From Tuberibacillus sp. Marseille-P3662 (GTDB lineage: Bacteria > Bacillota > Bacilli > Bacillales > Sporolactobacillaceae): DNA of 64,000 nt. The position numbers and the translations under genes are program-made. Below the pieces are notes generated by a model. That model saw only the letters and a program-made list of their open reading frames with translations, was not told the DNA's origin and did no database searches. Each line of letters opens with the position of its first letter. Positions within the stretch are counted from its first letter, which is position 1. This document shows, piece after piece, positions 1 to 9,316 of the stretch. The stretch spans positions 186,001 through 250,000 of the forward strand of contig NZ_FXBS01000004.1 in the NCBI RefSeq assembly GCF_900178005.1, given 5' to 3'.

Positions 1-87
1 ATCAATGCTTAATTCGGTCAAAGCGTATTCTTCAATAGCAAAATTTAAATTTACGTCCATGATTTCTTGATTATTGATATATTTCAT
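1..87 (-). CDS. lplJ: Lipoate-protein ligase, N-terminal fragment cut by window edge
   Basis: The reverse strand has an ATG at 87 preceded by AGAGGTGA and 29 open codons running off the left edge. The peptide begins MKYINNQEIMDVNLNFAIEE. This resembles the start of LplJ-type lipoate-protein ligases, which load free lipoate onto E2 and GcvH proteins through a lipoyl-AMP intermediate; the N-x-AIEEY motif near residue 20 is typical. Only about a tenth of the protein is visible, so the call rests on this motif. It is divergent from the HAD gene that starts at 250, with about 160 bp of shared upstream DNA. Confidence 0.6.
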   Translation of the reverse strand, partial: MKYINNQEIMDVNLNFAIEEYALTELSID

Positions 88-249
88 GTCACTCACCTCT
101 GCTTCAATTCCGCTGATATTGTCCTCTCTTAATGTAAAACGAAAAATCGGGCACGTCCAATCATTTTATTTCACTAAAGGGGGAAAATCACCTCTAAATA
201 TGTTAGTCTATGAGTATTAGATTTTGATGTAGATAAGAGGTGGCCAACC

Positions 250-1383
250 ATGTACAAAACGGTTTTATTCGACGTCGATGGGGTTCTATTAAGTGAAGAA
301 AGATATTTCGATGCCTCAGCATTAACCATATGGGAAATGCTGAACAGCGACCATTATTTGGGGCTTCATCCCGAAGCCTTTACACCGGCACCCGGTGAAC
401 CGGTCATCCGCCAAATCCGGGAAGATATTTTCGCTCAAGATGACGTACTGAATTTTATTAAAAGCCGCGGCATTAATGCGAACTGGGACATGGTATTCCT
501 AACATTTTCCTACCAGTTGCTGCATATCTGTGCGCAACTGTCTGAACGATACCAGACCGATGTTGTCACTGCTTTAACAGGTGATATCGACCGGGAAACA
601 TTAATATCGATTGGTGAACTCATTGAACAATCCGAAATCGATATACATACAGACTATGAAATGTTCGTTAAGGATTTTGAAACAAGCACCGTGGAAAAAC
701 AGCAGCTTTTACTCTATCTTAACGACCTTGCTTTTGAAAAATTAGGCGTCAAAACTGAAGCTTTTTCACGCAACAGCAGTCTATGGGATGTTTGCCGGGA
801 GGCGTTCCAAGAATGGTATGTCGGATCCGAAAACGTCGTCCATTCCACCGGAAAACCACCGATTCAACAGGGTAAAAAAGGCTTCCTAGCCAATGAAATT
901 CCTGTTGTCAGCCAAGAGGCAATGACATCTGTTTTCACATCTATTAGTCAACACGCGACACTAGGAATCGGCACCGGACGCCCCAAACTTGAAACTCTCG
1001 AGCCTTTGAGTGATTTAGACGTGCTTAAATTCTTTGACCGTAATCGCATCGTGACCGCGAGTGACGTATTGGAAACGGAAGAAGCCCATCCTGATCTCGC
1101 ACCACTCGCCAAACCACAGCCATATACTTATGTGCAAGCCTTATTAGGAATGGACCAAGGCGCACATACCGCGTTAAGCCAGTCATTGCCACTGTCGGAA
1201 GGCGACCAGGTTCTTGTCGTCGGGGATTCCATCGCTGATTTGATGGCCGCCCGCTCCATGGGTGCCCGCTTCGCCGCCGTACTGACGGGGTTATCAGGGC
1301 AAAAAGCCCGAACCAAGTTTGAAGAATTGGAAGCTGACTATATTTTTGACGATATGCACGGAATACAAACACTGTTTGAGTGA
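250..1383 (+). CDS. HAD-superfamily hydrolase with large cap domain
   Basis: A 377-residue soluble protein. HAD motif I is at residues 8-11 (DVDG; the first Asp would be the phosphoryl-accepting nucleophile) and motif IV is at about 325-331 (GDSIADL), which would bind magnesium. About 200 residues between them form a large insertion, more than in phosphoglycolate phosphatases, so the substrate cannot be predicted. An AGAGGTGG ribosome site lies 8 bp before the ATG. The gene appears monocistronic, with a strong hairpin terminator just after it. No metabolic neighbour suggests a role. The family assignment is firm and the function unknown. Confidence 0.85.
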   Translation: MYKTVLFDVDGVLLSEERYFDASALTIWEMLNSDHYLGLHPEAFTPAPGEPVIRQIREDIFAQDDVLNFIKSRGINANWDMVFLTFSYQLLHICAQLSERYQTDVVTALTGDIDRETLISIGELIEQSEIDIHTDYEMFVKDFETSTVEKQQLLLYLNDLAFEKLGVKTEAFSRNSSLWDVCREAFQEWYVGSENVVHSTGKPPIQQGKKGFLANEIPVVSQEAMTSVFTSISQHATLGIGTGRPKLETLEPLSDLDVLKFFDRNRIVTASDVLETEEAHPDLAPLAKPQPYTYVQALLGMDQGAHTALSQSLPLSEGDQVLVVGDSIADLMAARSMGARFAAVLTGLSGQKARTKFEELEADYIFDDMHGIQTLFE

Positions 1384-1393
1384 TTAGCACTTG

Positions 1394-1430
1394 AAAAAGG
1401 AGGTCTGTTTCAACAGCACCTCCTTTTTCA
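1394..1430 (+). terminator. Rho-independent terminator of the HAD hydrolase gene
   Basis: An 11-bp perfect stem (AAAAAGGAGGT with ACCTCCTTTTT) and 13-nt loop lie 11 bp after the stop codon. The T-run is part of the right arm and the A-run on the left could let it work on both strands. Confidence 0.85.
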
Positions 1431-1517
1431 TAGTGGTTCAATGCGCCGTTCTCCCCATCATAACAAGACTTTTCACTTAATAAACCTATTCATTTTGTAT
1501 ATAATTGAATAAAAGGC

Positions 1518-2441
1518 ATGACAGATTGCAAAGAAAGAAGTGATAGGACTATCGACGGTCAACCCAGTTATGGAAAAAAGGTTCAACATCGTAAACTATC
1601 TAAGAAACAAGTGTTCAAACGTAGTATTTTTGTCTTTATCGGGGTCGTTCTTGAAGCGGTTGCGTTAGAAACATTTCTTGTCCCTAACGGCATTATTGAT
1701 GGTGGCATCGTTGGAATTTCAATTATGCTTTCCCATCTCACCCATATCCAGATCGGTATTTTCTTATTCTTGTTAAATATGCCCTTTTGTATCCTCGGCT
1801 ATAAACAAATGGGCAAAACTTTTACGGTTACCTCAATCCTTGCTATTACCGCCTTATCCATTTTTACAGCTCTACTTGTTCCTGTTCCGAAATTCACGGG
1901 TGATTATTTATTAGCAGCCGTCTTTGGCGGTGTCCTTTTAGGTATTGGGGTTGGGCTTGTCGTGCGAAATGGCGGCTCTTCTGATGGAACCGAAATTTTA
2001 GCTGTCCTTACGAATAAAACAAGCCCATTCTCCGTCGGCGAAACCGTGATGTTCGTCAACATCTTCATTTTAGCCAGCGCTGGCTTTGTGTTTGGCTGGA
2101 ACAATGCCATGTACTCGCTTATCGCTTATTTTATCGCTTTTAAAATGATTGATATCACGGTGGAAGGCCTGGAATCTTCCCGGTCCGTCTGGATTATTAG
2201 TAATTACCCTGAAGAAATTGGCAGCGCCTTAAATGATCGATTGGGACGAGGCATCACTTATCTGAACGGTGCAGGCTACTACTCAGGTGACGATAAACAA
2301 GTCATATTTATTGTTATTACAAGACTTGAAGAAGCTAAACTCAAAAATATTGTTGAAGATATTGATTCTAAGGCATTTCTAGCCTTTGGTGATATCCATG
2401 ATGTTAAAGGCGGGCGTTTCAAAAAACAAAAGATCCATTAA
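1518..2441 (+). CDS. YitT family (DUF161/DUF2179) membrane protein
   Basis: A 307-residue protein. After a polar N-terminus of about 35 residues come five to six hydrophobic segments between about 38 and 215, including the family-type stretch FLVPNGIIDGGIVGIS. The C-terminal 90 residues form the soluble DUF2179 domain (GRGITYLNGAGYYSGDDKQV). YitT proteins are common and often multicopy in Bacillaceae; their substrate is not established. The start is uncertain because the ribosome site before 1518 (AAAAGG) is weak; no better ATG precedes the first membrane segment. It converges on the catalase gene that ends at 2488. Confidence 0.85.
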   Translation: MTDCKERSDRTIDGQPSYGKKVQHRKLSKKQVFKRSIFVFIGVVLEAVALETFLVPNGIIDGGIVGISIMLSHLTHIQIGIFLFLLNMPFCILGYKQMGKTFTVTSILAITALSIFTALLVPVPKFTGDYLLAAVFGGVLLGIGVGLVVRNGGSSDGTEILAVLTNKTSPFSVGETVMFVNIFILASAGFVFGWNNAMYSLIAYFIAFKMIDITVEGLESSRSVWIISNYPEEIGSALNDRLGRGITYLNGAGYYSGDDKQVIFIVITRLEEAKLKNIVEDIDSKAFLAFGDIHDVKGGRFKKQKIH

Positions 2442-2448
2442 CAAAAAA

Positions 2449-2485
2449 GTGCTGGAAGTTAATTTATAACTCCCAGCACGTGTCC
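2449..2485 (-). terminator. Terminator of the minus-strand catalase gene
   Basis: Read on the minus strand, GTGCTGGGAGTT and AACTTCCAGCAC form a hairpin followed by six T. It lies between the convergent catalase and YitT genes and directly follows the catalase stop codon. Confidence 0.8.
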
Positions 2486-2487
2486 TT

Positions 2488-4134
2488 CTAGTAAGAATCA
2501 GTGTTATGGCCTTCCTGTTCGGCTTCTTTAACAGCTTCTTCGGTGTGGGCCGTTCCGGCTGGTCCATGACCCATGTCTTCTTTGGACATGTTCTTATGGT
2601 TTTCAAGCCCTTCAGCGACCCGGCGTCCATACTCCTTATCACATTGGGTGAGATGATCAATCATCTGCTCTTGGATTCTCGTATGAGATTGAGATAAACC
2701 ATTCACGAGGTTCTTAATGAGCTCATTCTTCTCAAAATCATCAAGCGCCCGGTATGTGTCACCTGCTTGCTTATAATTATCAGCACGATCGATACTTTCA
2801 TGCACCAAATTGCCTTCAATATGAGGGGTGTATTCCTCTCTTGACCGGGATGTTTCTTCCAATCCGTTCAGCGATGACGGTTCATAATTAATATGTGGAT
2901 TTTGCCCCTCAGCTTTATCGGTGTAGTATGACATTTGCCCCCCGCGCTGATTGGTTGCCACATGTTTTTTCGGGGCGTTAATCGGTAAATGCAGATAGTT
3001 AGCTCCGAGCCGATATCTCTGCGTATCTGAGTAAGAATAAGTCCGGCCTTGAAGCATTTTGTCATCAGAGAAGTCTAAGCCGTCAACAAGGACCCCGGTA
3101 CCGAAAGCCGATTGTTCCACTTCATTAAAATAATCTTCAGGGTTCTTATTCAATACCATCCGGCCGACAGGATGCCACGGGATTTGTTCTTTTGGCCAAA
3201 GTTTTGTGTCATCGAGTGGATCAAAATCCAACTCGGGATGATCATCGTCACTTAGAAACTGTACATAAAGCTCCCACTCCGGATAATCACCACGTTCAAT
3301 CGCTTCATACAAATCTTGTGTTGCGTGATTAAAGTTTTGACCTTGGATATTTTCTGCTTCTTCTTGAGTTAAATTTTTAATCCCTTGTTTGGGTTCCCAA
3401 TGATACTTAACAAGAACGGCTTCACCTTCCTCATTTACCCACTTATATGTATTCACACCGGAACCTTGCATCTGTCGATAATTCGCTGGGATGCCCCAAG
3501 GTGAGAATAAAAATGTCAGCATGTGTAGCGATTCAGGCGAGTTACTGCAGAAATCCATAATCCGTTCAACATCTTGGATATTGGTTACAGGATCTGGCAT
3601 AAATGCGTGAACAAGATCCGGAAATTTCATCGCATCACGAATGAAAAAGACTTTGAGATTATTACCAACAAGATCCCAGTTACCGTCTTCCGTGTAAAAC
3701 TTAACCGCAAAACCGCGCGGATCACGGACGGTTTCAGGCGAATGCCGGAATTGATTCACCGTGGAAAATCGGACAAAAACAGGCGTCTGCTTACCGGCAC
3801 CTTGAAAGACTTTCGCACGTGTATATTTGGAAATGTCTTCATCGCCCACTTTTCCATACGTTTCAAAATAACCGTGCGCCCCCGCACCGCGGGCATGAAC
3901 GATACGCTCAGGAATTTTTTCACGGTCAAAGTGTGAGATTTTTTCAATAAAGTGATAATTCTCAAGGGTTGCGGGTCCGCGGTTCCCTACCGTACGAATA
4001 TTTTGATTGTACTTAACCGGTTCGCCCTGACGTGTCGTTAGGGTGTCGTCATTTTCACCTTCTGTCATGCGCTTATCATTGGATCCCATTTGATCCATTT
4101 TCTTGTCATTGTTTTTTCCATTTTCTTGATCCAT
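2488..4134 (-). CDS. Heme catalase (monofunctional)
   Basis: A 548-residue catalase that disproportionates hydrogen peroxide in the cytosol. The distal-heme motif [15 protein letters not shown] places the catalytic His near residue 80; the distal Asn is in LVGNN, and the heme-ligand Tyr lies in the [11 protein letters not shown] region. The start at 4134 has GGAGGCGG upstream; an earlier in-frame ATG at 4176 lacks a ribosome site. Compared with the divergent catalase it has a charged N-terminal extension of about 40 residues and a longer acidic C-terminus rich in E, H and K. A PerR-type palindrome lies between the two genes, so peroxide induction is likely. The two proteins are clearly different paralogues, not a recent duplicate. 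Confidence 0.95.
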   Translation of the reverse strand: MDQENGKNNDKKMDQMGSNDKRMTEGENDDTLTTRQGEPVKYNQNIRTVGNRGPATLENYHFIEKISHFDREKIPERIVHARGAGAHGYFETYGKVGDEDISKYTRAKVFQGAGKQTPVFVRFSTVNQFRHSPETVRDPRGFAVKFYTEDGNWDLVGNNLKVFFIRDAMKFPDLVHAFMPDPVTNIQDVERIMDFCSNSPESLHMLTFLFSPWGIPANYRQMQGSGVNTYKWVNEEGEAVLVKYHWEPKQGIKNLTQEEAENIQGQNFNHATQDLYEAIERGDYPEWELYVQFLSDDDHPELDFDPLDDTKLWPKEQIPWHPVGRMVLNKNPEDYFNEVEQSAFGTGVLVDGLDFSDDKMLQGRTYSYSDTQRYRLGANYLHLPINAPKKHVATNQRGGQMSYYTDKAEGQNPHINYEPSSLNGLEETSRSREEYTPHIEGNLVHESIDRADNYKQAGDTYRALDDFEKNELIKNLVNGLSQSHTRIQEQMIDHLTQCDKEYGRRVAEGLENHKNMSKEDMGHGPAGTAHTEEAVKEAEQEGHNTDSY

Positions 4135-4237
4135 GACTGTCCGCCTCCAACTTAAGAAATAGTAAAAAGTATACAAGTTCTAGTCTTCTTTAACATAAGA
4201 TGGAATATACGTCCTGAACCATTAAGAATCGACATCA

Positions 4238-4256
4238 AATTATAATAGTTATAATT
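4238..4256. promoter_or_regulatory. PerR box between divergent catalase genes
   Basis: AATTATAATAGTTATAATT is a perfect 8-3-8 palindrome. Its 15-bp core (4240-4254) differs by one base from the published PerR consensus TTATAATNATTATAA. It lies in the 284-bp divergent gap, immediately upstream of the -35 of the plus-strand catalase, and could serve both genes. The related Fur and Zur boxes differ more from this sequence. Confidence 0.8.
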
Positions 4257-4261
4257 AAACA

Positions 4262-4290
4262 TTGACTTTAACGTGATTATTATTTAAAAT
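4262..4290 (+). promoter_or_regulatory. Sigma-A promoter of the plus-strand catalase
   Basis: TTGACT at 4262-4267 and TAAAAT at 4285-4290 are separated by 17 bp. The PerR-type palindrome ends six bases before the -35, where a bound repressor would interfere with polymerase. The predicted leader is about 120 nt. Confidence 0.6.
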
Positions 4291-4418
4291 AAAAGGGTAA
4301 TGGAAGAACAACAACATAGATGACTTGCTGTATTAAGGAGATACGGTCCCAAAGCGATTTTCAATTAAAATCTCCTTTTTGCAATTACAATACTTATTCT
4401 ATGAGGAGGAATCGGTTC

Positions 4419-5888
4419 ATGTCTGAAGAAAAGAAACAAAATAGAATGACCACTGCAGCTGGTGCGCCGGTTGCGGACAATCAGAACTCACAAACGGCCG
4501 GTAGCCGCGGACCTGCTTTGATTCAGGACTTTCATCTATTAGAAAAGCTTGCACACTTTAATAGAGAGCGTATCCCTGAGCGCATTGTTCACGCAAAAGG
4601 GGCTGGCGCACATGGCTACTTTGAAGTAACGAATGATGAGATATCAAAGTATACCAAAGCTGATTTCCTTAGTGAAAAAGGGAAACGCACTGATATGTTC
4701 ATCCGTTTCTCAACGGTTGCCGGTGAATTAGGTTCTGCCGACACTGTTCGTGACCCACGTGGTTTCTCAGTTAAATTTTATACAGAAGAAGGCAACTACG
4801 ACCTCGTTGGTAACAACACACCGATTTTCTTTATTCGTGATGCCATTAAGTTCCCTGACTTTATTCATACGCAAAAACGCAATCCAAAGACTGGCTTAAA
4901 AGATCCTAATATGGTATGGGATTTCTGGTCATTATCACCAGAATCATTGCACCAAGTAACCTATTTACATGGTGACCGTGGTATTCCGGCAACTTTACGC
5001 CACATGAATGGATACGGTAGCCACACTTATAAATGGGTTAATGCTGACGGTGAAGCGTTCTGGATCAAGTACCACTTTGTTAGCGACCAAGGGGTCAAAA
5101 ACTTGGATCCCGAGTTAGCCGATAAAACTGCTGGTGAAAACCCTGATTATCACAGAGAAGATCTTTACAACGCCATTGAGCAAGGGGATTATCCTTCATG
5201 GACATTATACGTTCAAATTATCCCTTACGAAGATTATAAGACATATAAGTGGGATCTATTTGATGTGACAAAGACAGTGTCCCAAGAAGATTATCCACGT
5301 ATCGAAGTGGGTCGTATGGTATTAAACCGTAATCCGGAAAACCATTTTGCTGAAGTTGAACAAGCTGCCTTTGCACCAGGTCAATTCGTTCCTGGAATCG
5401 AAGCATCACCTGATAAAATGCTTCAAGGCCGTATCTTCAGTTACGCCGATGCCCACCGTTATCGTCTAGGCGTCAACCATCACCAAATTCCAATTAACCA
5501 GCCTATTAATGGCGTCAACAATTATCAACGTGATGGTTATATGCGGGTCGATGGCAACAGCGGTGACGCACCCAATTATGAACCCAACAGTGTCAATGGC
5601 CCAACGGAAGATCGGACAACAAAAATCAAGCCATTTGACGTCGAAGGTGAAGCGGACAGCGTCGCTTATGATAGTGAAGACCACTATACGCAAGCTGGCG
5701 ACCTTTATCGCCTAATGAGTCCAGAAGAGAAAACGCGTCTTGTAGAAAATCTTGCTGATCATATGAGACCTGTTGAAAGTGATGAAATTAAATTACGTCA
5801 AATCAAGCATTTCTACAATGCTGATCCTGAATGGGGCAATCGTGTCGCTGAAGCCCTAGGATTATCCGTACCGAGCGGTGTTAACTAG
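4419..5888 (+). CDS. katA: Heme catalase, KatA type
   Basis: A 489-residue monofunctional catalase, close to the length of B. subtilis KatA. It shows the catalytic His in [15 protein letters not shown] near residue 54, the distal Asn in [13 protein letters not shown], and the heme-ligand Tyr region [12 protein letters not shown]. The start at 4419 has the strong site GAGGAGGAA; upstream in-frame codons to 4320 have no ribosome site. The protein removes cytosolic hydrogen peroxide. It is transcribed away from a second catalase across a PerR-type operator. A strong terminator follows the stop codon. The symbol is assigned by family resemblance; orthology to katA was not tested. Confidence 0.95.
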   Translation: MSEEKKQNRMTTAAGAPVADNQNSQTAGSRGPALIQDFHLLEKLAHFNRERIPERIVHAKGAGAHGYFEVTNDEISKYTKADFLSEKGKRTDMFIRFSTVAGELGSADTVRDPRGFSVKFYTEEGNYDLVGNNTPIFFIRDAIKFPDFIHTQKRNPKTGLKDPNMVWDFWSLSPESLHQVTYLHGDRGIPATLRHMNGYGSHTYKWVNADGEAFWIKYHFVSDQGVKNLDPELADKTAGENPDYHREDLYNAIEQGDYPSWTLYVQIIPYEDYKTYKWDLFDVTKTVSQEDYPRIEVGRMVLNRNPENHFAEVEQAAFAPGQFVPGIEASPDKMLQGRIFSYADAHRYRLGVNHHQIPINQPINGVNNYQRDGYMRVDGNSGDAPNYEPNSVNGPTEDRTTKIKPFDVEGEADSVAYDSEDHYTQAGDLYRLMSPEEKTRLVENLADHMRPVESDEIKLRQIKHFYNADPEWGNRVAEALGLSVPSGVN

Positions 5889-5902
5889 TTTTTTAGATAC
5901 AA

Positions 5903-5938
5903 AGAGATGGTAGTCTCGAAACTGCCATCTCTTTTTTT
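5903..5938 (+). terminator. Terminator of plus-strand catalase
   Basis: AGAGATGG pairs with CCATCTCT around a short loop, followed by seven T, 15 bp after the stop codon. Confidence 0.85.
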
Positions 5939-5989
5939 ATGGAAAGCTATATTAATGGTCGTTGTTGATTGGACAGAAAGGCGTGAGAG

Positions 5990-7066
5990 TTAAATCGTAA
6001 AATAAGTGATGATCGATAGACAGACCGACGTTATGGCCATCGCAATCAGCGGTTTCAAGGCTTTAGTCCGTAAAGCTTTGAAACTCACATTAAGCCCAAG
6101 GCCCACCATAGCGGCTGTCAAAATAAACGTCGATATTTGTCCAACACCGTCCATGACTGATTGTGGAACTTCAATCATATTCCCAATCACATAGCTGCCG
6201 AGAAGACTCATGATAATGAACCCGATCAGAAACCAGGGAAATTCAACTGTTGTATCGTCACCCTCTGCTTTGGCAGCTGACTTTTTTTTCATCCAATACA
6301 TCAAAATAAAACATAAAGGAACGAGCAAAAACACACGGCCCAATTTAGCCAAAAGCGCGATAGCTAGCGAATCTTCACCCGCCGGGGCAGCCGCTAATGC
6401 AACGTGAGCAATCTCATGCAAACTGATGCCTGACCAAATCCCGTAATCCATACTATCCAAAGGCAAGAATGGTCGTAAAACCGTGTACATAATCGCAAAT
6501 ACGGTACCCATTAATGCAATAATGCCTACCCCTATGGCCGTATCCTCCTCCTTAGCTTTGACAATGGGTGACACGGCTGCAATCGCGGCTGCACCGCATA
6601 CACCAGTGCCTACGCCAAGGAGTAGAGACAATGATATATCCGCTTTTATCCATCTTGCTATCAACAAAGTTAAAAGAATGGCAAAGACAATAGTTCCGAT
6701 GTCTCGGGCCAATAACGGTAATCCCTGATTCAAGATCACATCAATATTGAGCTTCAAACCATACAGAACGATCGCATAACGTAGTAGTTTTTTTGCCGAA
6801 AATTCAATGCCTGGACGAATGTTTTCTGGATAGCCAAATAGTTGTCGATAAATAATAGCAATAATAATAGCGCAAGCGAGCGACCCAATTTTATTAAATC
6901 CAGGAATCACGGCTAACCCATACCCTAACAAAGCAATCACGAATGTAAAGGCAATGCCGCTCACCCACTTTTGAAATGGTGAGGGATTCGGACCGCCATT
7001 TCCCTTTGTTGATTGCATTGCTTCACCTTGTTCCTTCGCAGCTGCACCGCTCTTCATATGTGTCAA
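5990..7066 (-). CDS. YeiH family putative sulfate/sulfite exporter
   Basis: A polytopic membrane protein of about 358 residues with some ten hydrophobic segments and family-typical stretches such as GVGTGVCGAAAIAAVSP and GISLHEIAHVALAAA. The family is annotated as putative sulfate exporters, although transport has rarely been measured. A LysR gene is divergent, as in the E. coli yeiE-yeiH pair. Lying next to a taurine-degradation cluster, it could remove the sulfite released by Xsc or the sulfate formed from it; this is inference. Start choice is open: TTG at 7066 has the strongest ribosome site (GGGGGTGA), while ATG codons at 7057 and 7018 are alternatives, the latter preceded by AAGGTGA. 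Confidence 0.8.
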   Translation of the reverse strand: MTHMKSGAAAKEQGEAMQSTKGNGGPNPSPFQKWVSGIAFTFVIALLGYGLAVIPGFNKIGSLACAIIIAIIYRQLFGYPENIRPGIEFSAKKLLRYAIVLYGLKLNIDVILNQGLPLLARDIGTIVFAILLTLLIARWIKADISLSLLLGVGTGVCGAAAIAAVSPIVKAKEEDTAIGVGIIALMGTVFAIMYTVLRPFLPLDSMDYGIWSGISLHEIAHVALAAAPAGEDSLAIALLAKLGRVFLLVPLCFILMYWMKKKSAAKAEGDDTTVEFPWFLIGFIIMSLLGSYVIGNMIEVPQSVMDGVGQISTFILTAAMVGLGLNVSFKALRTKALKPLIAMAITSVCLSIITYFTI

Positions 7067-7146
7067 GACCTTCACCCCCAAGTTATTGCTTACATATCCA
7101 TCATATGGTGGGTTCTATCATAAGTAAAATTAATTATTTATATAGT

Positions 7147-7165
7147 TATAATAAGTGATATTATA
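7147..7165. promoter_or_regulatory. Candidate LysR operator between yeiH-like gene and lysR
   Basis: TATAATA-AGTGA-TATTATA is a perfect 7-5-7 inverted repeat in the divergent gap, 42 bp before the LysR start. It contains the T-N11-A geometry used by LysR regulators, and such sites usually lie between a LysR gene and its divergent target. The AT-rich composition makes chance symmetry possible. Confidence 0.5.
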
Positions 7166-7206
7166 TAGTTGAGATGTAGATAGGTAACGGAAAATGAGGT
7201 GAATAT

Positions 7207-8106
7207 ATGCTCGATCAACAATTGCTTGTCTTTGTGACGGTTGCCGAAAGAAAGAATTTTTCCCGGGCTGCCGAGGATCTTCATATAACGCAGCCAGCTG
7301 TGAGTCACTATATTAAAATTATTGAGGAGAACATGGGGACAAAATTACTGGAACGCAATAACAAAGTCGTGAATCTGACAAAAACGGGTGAAGTCGTCTT
7401 CCCTTTTGCTAAGGAGATACTTGGACTTTATTCACGCATGCAGAATGTAGTCGATGATATGATGCACACAGCAAAAGGCAAACTAACCGTTGGCGCCAGT
7501 TATACATTCGGGGAGTATGTTTTACCGCATGTGATCGCGGATTTGCGCCGGGAGTATCCAGACATTACGCCATCGATTACGATTGGCAATACGACAGAGA
7601 TCGCCCAACAAGTGGCCAATCGTCAACTGGATGTCGGCATTGTTGAAGGTGATGTCACCCTCAGCCACCTTTATATTGAACCTCTTGCCAATGATTTAAT
7701 GGTTGCGGTCGCCCGCACTGGACACCGGATCACTCAAAAGCGTCCATTAACATTATCTGAATTAGAAAAAGAAACATGGATCATTAGAGAACCTGGTTCC
7801 GGAACACGTGAAGTGACGGAACGGATGTTTACCGAGACAGGCCTATACCCTGAATCAGTGATGGCGTTTGGCAGTACACAGATTATAAAAGGGGCGGTTG
7901 AGGCTGGCCTTGGCATCTCCTTTTTATCACGATGGGTCATTCGAAAAGAATTGGAACTCGGTACCATTCAGATTCTTGATATGGAGCCCTTTCCATTTAA
8001 ACGCCAATTTTCATTAGTGACCCAAGCAACTCCTTTTCAAACGAAGGCTATGGAGATTTTTGTCGATTTGTTACACCAAAAAGTCGCGGAGGATAATGAT
8101 ATCTGA
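7207..8106 (+). CDS. LysR-type transcriptional regulator (CysL/YeiE-like)
   Basis: A 299-residue LysR regulator. The N-terminal winged helix (residues 1-60) carries the family motif FSRAAEDLHITQPAVSHYIK, and residues 90-290 form the periplasmic-binding-like effector domain (LTVGASYTFGEYVLPHVI; IIREPGSGTREVTE). The effector domain resembles the CysL/YeiE group, which respond to sulfur metabolites or control a YeiH partner. A GAGGTGA site precedes the ATG. It is divergent from the yeiH-like gene, its most likely target. The inducer is not readable; sulfite or an intermediate of sulfonate breakdown would fit the neighbours. Confidence 0.9.
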   Translation: MLDQQLLVFVTVAERKNFSRAAEDLHITQPAVSHYIKIIEENMGTKLLERNNKVVNLTKTGEVVFPFAKEILGLYSRMQNVVDDMMHTAKGKLTVGASYTFGEYVLPHVIADLRREYPDITPSITIGNTTEIAQQVANRQLDVGIVEGDVTLSHLYIEPLANDLMVAVARTGHRITQKRPLTLSELEKETWIIREPGSGTREVTERMFTETGLYPESVMAFGSTQIIKGAVEAGLGISFLSRWVIRKELELGTIQILDMEPFPFKRQFSLVTQATPFQTKAMEIFVDLLHQKVAEDNDI

Positions 8107-8130
8107 CCCCGCTAACATCTAGCGGGGGTT
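8107..8130 (+). terminator. Possible terminator after lysR
   Basis: CCCCGCTA and TAGCGGGG form a perfect 8-bp stem with a 5-nt loop right after the LysR stop. The following T-run is only two bases, so termination strength is doubtful. Confidence 0.5.
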
Positions 8131-8148
8131 AGATGGCTTTCAATCCAT

Positions 8149-8871
8149 TCATTCTTGGATACTATGTCTTCTAGACATTTTCATTCTAAAGGAATACATA
8201 TCAGAAAGAAACTTGCCTTTATAATATTCAATTAACTGGCCGTTGGCATCGTACATCATTCTTTCGGTCGTTAATAGAGACAAATTGCTGGGGTCAGCTT
8301 GAAGGATGTCAGCATCTTCTTGACTTGCTTGCTCACAAGTAACAATCTGTTCAGCATCCCAAAACTGGAAATTTAGATCTCGCTCCAATACATCATATAA
8401 TACTGCCTGCGTAAGGTCGTAATGAATCAATTTCTCACCGATTTCAATAGGATAATAATGCGACTCAATGGCCACCGGGATTTGGTTTTTTGAACGCAGG
8501 CGTATGATATAATAACATTGTCCCTGAAAATCATCGATTGATTTCAGATTAGAAGGGGTTGCTACTTTTTTGTAATCTAATAATGTGATATCTAAATGTT
8601 TGGCAATTTCAGTGAAATTGGTAATGCTCAACCACTCTTGGACAGGACGATCGGAAACAAACGTCCCCCGCCCATGCCGCTTTTCTAAAATCCCCTCTTG
8701 TACAAGAGTTGAAACAGCTTCACGAACAGTACTGCGACTGACATTATATTCATCCATCAATTCTCGTTCACTTGGAATTTGCTCCGTATAATACCCTTCC
8801 TGAACCCTTTTTTCGATGATTTGACTTAACTGGGCATGAAGGGGTAATGGACTTTTTTGATTTAATTTCAT
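8149..8871 (-). CDS. GntR/HutC-type regulator with UTRA domain
   Basis: A 240-residue regulator. The N-terminal winged helix (residues 5-70) contains IPSERELMDEYNVSRSTVREA, split here by the recognition helix typical of the family. Residues 90-235 match the UTRA effector domain that binds small molecules in the HutC subfamily. The start at 8871 has GGAGG upstream. It is transcribed away from xsc-ald-tpa and is the obvious candidate to control them: two identical 15-bp copies of a TGGTACGGAC motif, shaped like HutC-family operators, lie at the xsc promoter. Taurine, sulfoacetaldehyde or acetyl phosphate are plausible effectors, by context only. Confidence 0.9.
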   Translation of the reverse strand: MKLNQKSPLPLHAQLSQIIEKRVQEGYYTEQIPSERELMDEYNVSRSTVREAVSTLVQEGILEKRHGRGTFVSDRPVQEWLSITNFTEIAKHLDITLLDYKKVATPSNLKSIDDFQGQCYYIIRLRSKNQIPVAIESHYYPIEIGEKLIHYDLTQAVLYDVLERDLNFQFWDAEQIVTCEQASQEDADILQADPSNLSLLTTERMMYDANGQLIEYYKGKFLSDMYSFRMKMSRRHSIQE

Positions 8872-8989
8872 GACATAATCCTCCATCTTTAACTGTTAAC
8901 GACCTTCCATATAAAGTTGTTATCTTTATTATCAATAAAATGGGCTTAGAAAGCAAAAAATATAAAAGTTCACGTGGAGACAGGACAAC

Positions 8990-9250
8990 TCACAACCTGG
9001 AGCACCCGTTCAGAAAACATTTGCCCTACTCGGTATGATTAGTGGCATATCATTCTTCGGATTACTCGTCATCCCTGGATCACCGGGTTTTTTAAGTACA
9101 CCTTCATGGATTGCTCTTTTTGTGTGGATCATCATTGGTGCGGTTTTTTATGCAACAAAAGTGAAGTATTTTAAACAATTAAGCAAAAGCGAGCTTGATT
9201 ACCTGATTTTAGGGACGTCCAAGGAATCAAAACAAGATATAGCTAAATAA
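8990..9250 (+). pseudogene. Remnant of an APC-type amino-acid permease (C-terminus only)
   Basis: The frame ending at 9250 encodes LLVIPGSPGFLSTPSW, a hydrophobic helix, and a KSELDYLILG tail. This pattern is typical of the last 80 or so residues of APC-superfamily amino-acid permeases. The similarity seems to start before the only ATG (9035): the codons from about 8990 read PGAPVQKTFALLGMISG, again permease-like. There is no ribosome site before 9035 and no N-terminal 350 residues in the window. The likely reading is a 5'-deleted permease between gntR and xsc, possibly the former importer of the pathway substrate. A functional single-helix protein is less likely. Confidence 0.6.
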
Positions 9251-9275
9251 ATATCAGAAAATTTTTATTTGAGTG

Positions 9276-9304
9276 TTGACTTCTAAGTTTGCGCTGTTTA
9301 TCAT
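9276..9304 (+). promoter_or_regulatory. xsc: Promoter of the xsc-ald-tpa operon
   Basis: TTGACT at 9276-9281 and TATCAT at 9299-9304 are separated by 17 bp. The predicted transcript would start near 9311, just before the first operator repeat, and carry a leader of about 115 nt to the xsc start. Confidence 0.6.
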
Positions 9305-9316
9305 AATATATAGTAC

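Noticed and set aside
3574-3936. Plus-strand frame opposite the catalase gene
   Set aside because: It mirrors a highly conserved catalase and lacks a ribosome site.
7125-7165. A second PerR box before the yeiH-like gene
   Set aside because: TTATATAGTTATAA is one base short of the 15-bp PerR layout; the adjacent 7-5-7 palindrome suits the LysR regulator better.
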